Positions 60,001 to 64,000 of a DNA stretch of 64,000 nt are shown here, in pieces; positions within the stretch are counted from its first letter, which is position 1; every line of letters starts with the position of its first letter. This stretch comes from Olleya marilimosa CAM030. GTDB taxonomy: Bacteria; Bacteroidota; Bacteroidia; Flavobacteriales; Flavobacteriaceae. Location of the stretch: positions 62,001 to 126,000 of the forward strand of contig NZ_JADR01000002.1 of the NCBI RefSeq assembly GCF_000518485.1. Direction: 5' to 3'. The notes beneath the pieces were generated by a model, which was given only the letters and a program-made list of their open reading frames with translations, did no database searches and was not told the origin of the DNA. The translations under genes were made by a program, and so were the position numbers.

Positions 60001-60028
60001 AAATCCGATACATTTCTGTATCGGATTT
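60001..60028 (-). terminator. Terminator after tRNA-Asn
   Basis: Perfect 12-bp stem AAATCCGATACA / TGTATCGGATTT (60001-60012 with 60017-60028), loop TTTC. On the minus strand it directly follows the tRNA and is trailed by T's. Confidence 0.87.
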
Positions 60029-60036
60029 ATAACTTG

Positions 60037-60110
60037 CTCCTCCTCTTAGGCTCGAACTAAGGACCCTCTGATTAACAGTCAGATGCTCTAACCAACTGAG
60101 CTAAGGAGGA
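60037..60110 (-). tRNA. trnN: tRNA-Asn (anticodon GTT)
   Basis: 74 bases on the minus strand. Acceptor TCCTCCT pairs with AGGAGGA; D-arm GCTC/GAGC; anticodon arm TCTGA/TCAGA with loop CTGTTAA (anticodon GTT, plus-strand 60074-60076); T-arm CTTAG/CTAAG with TTCGAGC. The discriminator base is G, as expected for Asn. CCA is not encoded (CA only). A hairpin terminator follows. Confidence 0.96.
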
Positions 60111-60180
60111 GTGTTTTTCGCTATTGCGAGTGCAAATATAAAACGTTTTTTGACTTCTGCAAAACAAAAATTAATTTTTT

Positions 60181-61521
60181 TTAATTAAATATTGCTTTAA
60201 AGATATCATTACCGTTTGCAAACAGCACTAAAGCAATCAAAATGAAGAATCCAACTAGCTGTGCTTTCTCTAAAAACTTTTCACTTGGCTTACGTCCAGA
60301 GATCATTTCGTATAATAAAAACATAACATGTCCACCATCTAAAGCTGGAATTGGAAGTAAATTAAGCACACCTAACATAATTGATAAAAATGCTGTTAAA
60401 CCCCAAAAGTCTGGCCAACTCCATGTACTTGGAAACACATCGTAAATAGCTTTAAAGCCACCTACACCCTTATAGGCTCCTGTACTTGGATTAAAAATTG
60501 CTTTTAATTGCCCAAAGTAAGATACTATTTGACTTTTAAATTTTGTTGCTCCTACACCAAAACTTTCAATAAAACCATAGTCTTTTCTAACAATATCATA
60601 ATATCCTAAAGCTTCTAACTCTTTAGGACTTGCAGACGTGATTATATCTAATTTACCTTTATCGTCTACAATTAACTCTCTTTGCACTGTGGTGTTTCCT
60701 CTTTTAAATACAGCAACTACTGTTTTACCTTTAGAGGCTTCTAACACAGGCTCTATTTGATCATAAAATTCTGCTGGCTGACCATTTAAAGTATACATGA
60801 TGTCACCCGTTTTAAGATCTACATTTTTGTTTAAAGATGTATCTAAAACTTTATTGACAATAAAAGGTTTACGCATGCCAAACAAGCTTCTATCCTTGCT
60901 TGAAGATAATTGACCTAAAAAGTCTACTGGAAGAGTAACGGTGTTTACCACTCCATTTCTTTCATAGGTTACGCTATTGGCTCCAATAATATTTTTGCTA
61001 ATATCTGATCTATTAATAATTTTTACATCATCAACTTTTATAATTTGATCACCTGTTTTAAAGCCTAAGTCTGTTAATAATGGATTTTCAATTAAAAAAC
61101 CACCTTTAATACTAGAGGCAGCTATATCTGTATCTCCATAAGCAAAAGATCCTAAAATGTAAATAACTAATGCCAAAACAAAGTTTACAAAAACACCACC
61201 TAACATGATAATTAAACGTTGCCAAGCTGGTTTAGATCTAAATTCCCATGGTTGAGGTGGTAAAGCCATTTGCTCTTTATCCATACTCTCATCAATCATT
61301 CCTGCAATTTTAACGTAACCTCCTAAAGGCAACCAACCAATTCCGTATACGGTTTCACCAATTTTCTTTTTAAATAACGAGTATTTTACATCAAAAAATA
61401 AGTAGAATTTTTCAACTCTTGTTTTAAATAATTTAGCAGGAATAAAATGCCCTAATTCATGTAAAACAATTAATAATGACAGACTTAACAAAAACTGTCC
61501 AATTTTTATAATAAACTCCAT
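60181..61521 (-). CDS. rseP: Site-2-type membrane protease RseP (M50B)
   Basis: 446 residues. The first membrane helix carries HELGH (21-25) with Glu22 as catalytic residue. Two regions with PDZ character follow (about 120-330, LLTDLGFKTGDQIIKVDDVKI, DLKTGDIMYTLNGQPAEFYD). The second metal-binding motif is NLLPIPALDGGH near the C-terminal helices. It cuts anti-sigma factors inside the membrane in the envelope stress response. It is divergent from the SCO gene. Family and active residues are clear; the substrate in this organism is unknown. Confidence 0.94.
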   Translation of the reverse strand: MEFIIKIGQFLLSLSLLIVLHELGHFIPAKLFKTRVEKFYLFFDVKYSLFKKKIGETVYGIGWLPLGGYVKIAGMIDESMDKEQMALPPQPWEFRSKPAWQRLIIMLGGVFVNFVLALVIYILGSFAYGDTDIAASSIKGGFLIENPLLTDLGFKTGDQIIKVDDVKIINRSDISKNIIGANSVTYERNGVVNTVTLPVDFLGQLSSSKDRSLFGMRKPFIVNKVLDTSLNKNVDLKTGDIMYTLNGQPAEFYDQIEPVLEASKGKTVVAVFKRGNTTVQRELIVDDKGKLDIITSASPKELEALGYYDIVRKDYGFIESFGVGATKFKSQIVSYFGQLKAIFNPSTGAYKGVGGFKAIYDVFPSTWSWPDFWGLTAFLSIMLGVLNLLPIPALDGGHVMFLLYEMISGRKPSEKFLEKAQLVGFFILIALVLFANGNDIFKAIFN

Positions 61522-61655
61522 GTAGTGTTTCTATTCTTTTTAATAATCGCCAAAAGTAAGTATTTACACTTAGTTTAAAAAGCAATAGCTTTAATGGTTT
61601 TAAGAATTAACAAATTTTATGAGTAATGTCATGGAACTTGCTAAACTTTTCATTG

Positions 61656-61663
61656 TATTTTTG
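61656..61663 (+). promoter_or_regulatory. Putative promoter of the SCO-protein gene
   Basis: TATTTTTG fits the TAnnTTTG -7 box, 24 bases before the ATG at 61688. Its position inside the longer possible reading frame from 61619 argues for the 61688 start. Confidence 0.55.
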
Positions 61664-61687
61664 CATTATAAAATTAAAACCTACAAA

Positions 61688-62362
61688 ATGCTTTCTTTTT
61701 TCAAGGATTATAAGTTGTTTGCTATTGTTTTTGGTATAATTTCAATAATAATAATTTCTATTTTTTACAATATTCTAAAAGTAGACAAACCTTTACCAAT
61801 TTATCAACCAGCAATGGTTAATACTGAGTTGGTTGATAGCACAATACAACATCAAATTAACTACCATAAAATAGCCGACTTTAGTTTAACCAATCAAAAC
61901 GGTAAAACAATTACACAAGCAGACTATAAGGATAAAATTTACGTAGCCGATTTCTTTTTTACAACCTGTCAAACCATATGTCCAATTATGACTGATAATA
62001 TGGAAAAAATCCAGAAAGAAATTATGAATGATGATGAAGTTATGCTACTATCCCACTCCGTAACTCCAGAGATTGATACTGTTGAGCAGCTAAAAAAATA
62101 TGCTATAAAAAAAGGAGTTAATGATAAAAAATGGAACTTAGTAACTGGAGATAAAGGTGAAATTTACAGACTAGCTAGAAAAAGCTATTTAGCTGTAAAA
62201 GACGACGGAATGCCTGACGACTATGGGATGGTCCATACTGAAAATTTTATGCTAATTGATAAAAAAGGTCAAATTAGAGGATATTACGATGGTACCAAAA
62301 CAGAAGATATTACCACACTATTAAACGATATTAAAAAGTTAAAAAAGGAATACGAAGAGTAG
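61688..62362 (+). CDS. SCO1/SenC-family copper chaperone / thiol protein
   Basis: 224 residues from the ATG at 61688 (a longer frame from 61619 is possible but its first 23 codons span a promoter box). N-terminal membrane anchor (about 9-29), then a thioredoxin-like domain with the copper-binding CxxxC motif (Cys94 and Cys98 in FTTCQTICPIM) and His183 in GMVHTENF. In other bacteria such proteins deliver copper to cytochrome c oxidase CuA or act as a redox enzyme. 72 bases before feoA. Confidence 0.9.
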   Translation: MLSFFKDYKLFAIVFGIISIIIISIFYNILKVDKPLPIYQPAMVNTELVDSTIQHQINYHKIADFSLTNQNGKTITQADYKDKIYVADFFFTTCQTICPIMTDNMEKIQKEIMNDDEVMLLSHSVTPEIDTVEQLKKYAIKKGVNDKKWNLVTGDKGEIYRLARKSYLAVKDDGMPDDYGMVHTENFMLIDKKGQIRGYYDGTKTEDITTLLNDIKKLKKEYEE

Positions 62363-62400
62363 TTTTTGGCTTTCAATTTTTTTAAGCTGAAATTTTGCCA

Positions 62401-62408
62401 TACTTTTG
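62401..62408 (+). promoter_or_regulatory. Putative feoAB promoter
   Basis: TACTTTTG fits the TAnnTTTG -7 box, 26 bases before the TTG start of feoA. No Fur-box-like palindrome is obvious. Confidence 0.5.
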
Positions 62409-62434
62409 CTTCTTTAAAATCAATCTAAATAAGC

Positions 62435-62665
62435 TTGAACCATACATTAGACACATTAAAAAGAGGAGAACGCGCTATAATTATAGACGTGTCTTCACAT
62501 TTGATACCATTAAAACTCCTAGAAATGGGATGTTTACCAGGCAATAGTGTAGAGCTGGTTCAGGTGGCTCCTTTTGCAGACCCACTATACCTTAACATAA
62601 ACGGAAGTCATTTAGCTATTAGAAAAGAAACCGCTATTCATATCATTATCGAAAAAGAAGTTTAA
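62435..62665 (+). CDS. feoA: Ferrous iron transport protein FeoA
   Basis: 76 residues from a TTG start, the only reasonable start in frame. The SH3-like FeoA fold is shown by LDTLKRGERAIIIDVS, LLEMGCLPGNSVELVQ and DPLYLNINGSHLAIRKETA. It is a cytoplasmic accessory of FeoB. Its stop codon overlaps the feoB start (TAATG), so translation is coupled. Confidence 0.93.
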   Translation: MNHTLDTLKRGERAIIIDVSSHLIPLKLLEMGCLPGNSVELVQVAPFADPLYLNINGSHLAIRKETAIHIIIEKEV

Positions 62666-64000
62666 TGAGTAAGCAAATTAACATTGCCTTAATTGGTAAC
62701 CCAAATACCGGAAAAACATCTGTTTTTAACGCCTTAACAGGTTTAAACCAAAAGGTAGGAAACTATCCTGGAATAACCGTTGAGAAAAAAGAAGGGATTT
62801 GCAAACTACCTAGAGGTGTTAAAGCGCACATTATTGATCTTCCTGGTACCTACAGTTTAAATGCATCATCTTTAGACGAAAATGTGGTTATCGAGCTTTT
62901 ACTTAATAAAAACGATAAAGATTTTCCGGATGTTGCAGTAGTTGTAAGTGATGTTGAAAACTTAAAACGAAACCTACTACTTTTTACACAAATAAAAGAT
63001 CTTGAAATCCCTACCATCCTAGTCATCAATATGGCTGACAGAATGAAATACAAAGGAATTTCTTTAGACATAGAGCATCTAGAACAAGAACTTAAAACTA
63101 AGATTGCAGTTATAAGCACCAGAAAAAATGAAGGTATTGAGAGCTTAAAACAGTTAATTTCTAATTATAAAGAACTATCAACTACGCCTTGCTTAAATGC
63201 GTCAGAAATTGATAAAGAGTATTTTGACAAATTAAGAAAAGCCTTCCCTAACCAATTACTGTATAAGTTATGGTTAGTAATTACCCAAGATGTCAATTTT
63301 GGTAAAATGGACCGTAATGAAGTCGAGGCTATTGCTAGTTTTAAAACTAAATCTAAAAGCGACTTAAAACGATTACAACAAAAAGAAACCATTAAGCGCT
63401 ACCAATTTATAAACAATACGCTTAAAAAAGGACAAACTATTGATGCTAGTCAAGCAAAGGATTTACGCACTAAATTTGATCGTATACTAACACACAAAGT
63501 TTGGGGTTATGTCATTTTCTTTTTTATACTACTAACAATTTTTCAAGCCATTTATGATTGGTCAACAGTCCCAATGGACTTTATTGACGGACTGTTTGCT
63601 AATTTAAGCGATTGGGTTAAAAACGCATTACCTGAAGGTGCTTTTACTAATCTTTTAGCCGAAGGTATTATATCTGGTTTAGGTGGAATAGTGATATTTA
63701 TTCCTCAAATCGCCTTCTTATTCTTGTTTATTTCAATTCTTGAAGAAAGCGGCTACATGAGTCGTGTCGTGTTTTTAATGGACAGAATTATGCGACGTTT
63801 TGGATTAAGCGGTAAAAGTATTGTGCCTTTAATTTCTGGAACTGCTTGTGCTATTCCTGCTATAATGGCAACTAGAAATATTGAAAGTTGGAAAGAACGA
63901 TTAATTACCATATTAGTAACGCCTTTTACAACATGCTCTGCAAGATTGCCAGTATACCTAATTATTATAGCATTAGTTATTCCAGAAGGACGTTTTCTAG
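62665..64000 (+). CDS. feoB: Ferrous iron transporter FeoB, 3' end missing
   Basis: The first 445 codons are present and the frame is open at the end of the window; full FeoB is about 700 residues. The G-protein domain has G1 GNPNTGKT (residues 11-18), G2 in GNYPGITVEKK, G3 DLPGTYSL and G4 NMAD. The membrane part begins about residue 278 (WGYVIFFFILLTIF) and includes the conserved SGTACAIPAIMATR gate/pore segment. FeoB imports Fe2+ across the inner membrane. Start ATG overlaps the feoA stop. Confidence 0.95.
   Translation, partial: MSKQINIALIGNPNTGKTSVFNALTGLNQKVGNYPGITVEKKEGICKLPRGVKAHIIDLPGTYSLNASSLDENVVIELLLNKNDKDFPDVAVVVSDVENLKRNLLLFTQIKDLEIPTILVINMADRMKYKGISLDIEHLEQELKTKIAVISTRKNEGIESLKQLISNYKELSTTPCLNASEIDKEYFDKLRKAFPNQLLYKLWLVITQDVNFGKMDRNEVEAIASFKTKSKSDLKRLQQKETIKRYQFINNTLKKGQTIDASQAKDLRTKFDRILTHKVWGYVIFFFILLTIFQAIYDWSTVPMDFIDGLFANLSDWVKNALPEGAFTNLLAEGIISGLGGIVIFIPQIAFLFLFISILEESGYMSRVVFLMDRIMRRFGLSGKSIVPLISGTACAIPAIMATRNIESWKERLITILVTPFTTCSARLPVYLIIIALVIPEGRFL

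Noticed and set aside
62665-64000. Possible frameshift or missing feoB
   Set aside because: The frame is open without a stop for 445 codons to the window edge; it is cut only by the window end.

Overview
The window comes from a low-GC member of the Bacteroidota, almost certainly a marine Flavobacteriaceae. The evidence is the TAnnTTTG-type -7 promoter boxes, lipoboxes followed by charged residues, a type IX secretion sorting domain, a SusC/SusD pair, DUF2480 and DUF3078 proteins, and a short-chain (SDR-type) L-threonine dehydrogenase. Every reading frame matches a chromosomal housekeeping or accessory function. I see no phage, insertion sequence, CRISPR array or rRNA, and one tRNA (Asn).

Layout. 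1-1664: the end of an MbnP-like protein and its MbnH/MauG-type di-haem partner. 1770-8543: a suf Fe-S assembly operon (sufA, sufB, sufC, sufD, sufS) interrupted by a metallo-beta-lactamase-fold lipoprotein, a small lipoprotein and a small membrane protein. 8694-10649: a secreted M43 metalloprotease and a META-domain lipoprotein. 10738-13862: sufE, sufT, an ABC exporter and a DUF2480 protein, with a perfect palindrome over the sufE promoter. 13979-18859: a DUF3078 outer-membrane protein, a class A penicillin-binding protein and HflX, with a structured non-coding element between the last two.

18937-29226 is a signalling and envelope-stress region. It holds a phosphoesterase, two DUF2383-like bundles, a cyclase-like DUF3095 protein, an AraC-regulator / response-regulator / CHASE3-kinase operon, and a run of small lipoproteins, membrane and periplasmic proteins ending in an AsmA/DUF748-like protein. 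Four promoters in this stretch share an element with fixed spacing (GTAAC or GTAAG, 22 bases, then the -7 box). Three of them have a further TAAC half-site exactly 21 bp upstream, which looks like a local regulon. 29284-40514 is mixed: a short ssb with three direct repeats in front of it, a GNAT enzyme, a CBS protein, an M13 peptidase, a very large T9SS-secreted beta-propeller protein and L-threonine dehydrogenase.

40620-59861 is a polysaccharide utilization locus. A membrane-anchored one-component sensor/regulator precedes SusC, SusD, a double LamG surface glycan-binding lipoprotein, two GH144-type (glycoamylase-domain) enzymes, an esterase-like hydrolase, a GH3 beta-glucosidase, a GH97 enzyme and a GH43 enzyme with discoidin and FN3 domains. 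The two GH144-type enzymes with a GH3 point to beta-1,2-glucan as the main substrate. A cluster of TACGTCA repeats upstream of susC is the likely operator. The window closes with tRNA-Asn, RseP, an SCO protein, FeoA and the first 445 codons of FeoB, which runs off the end.
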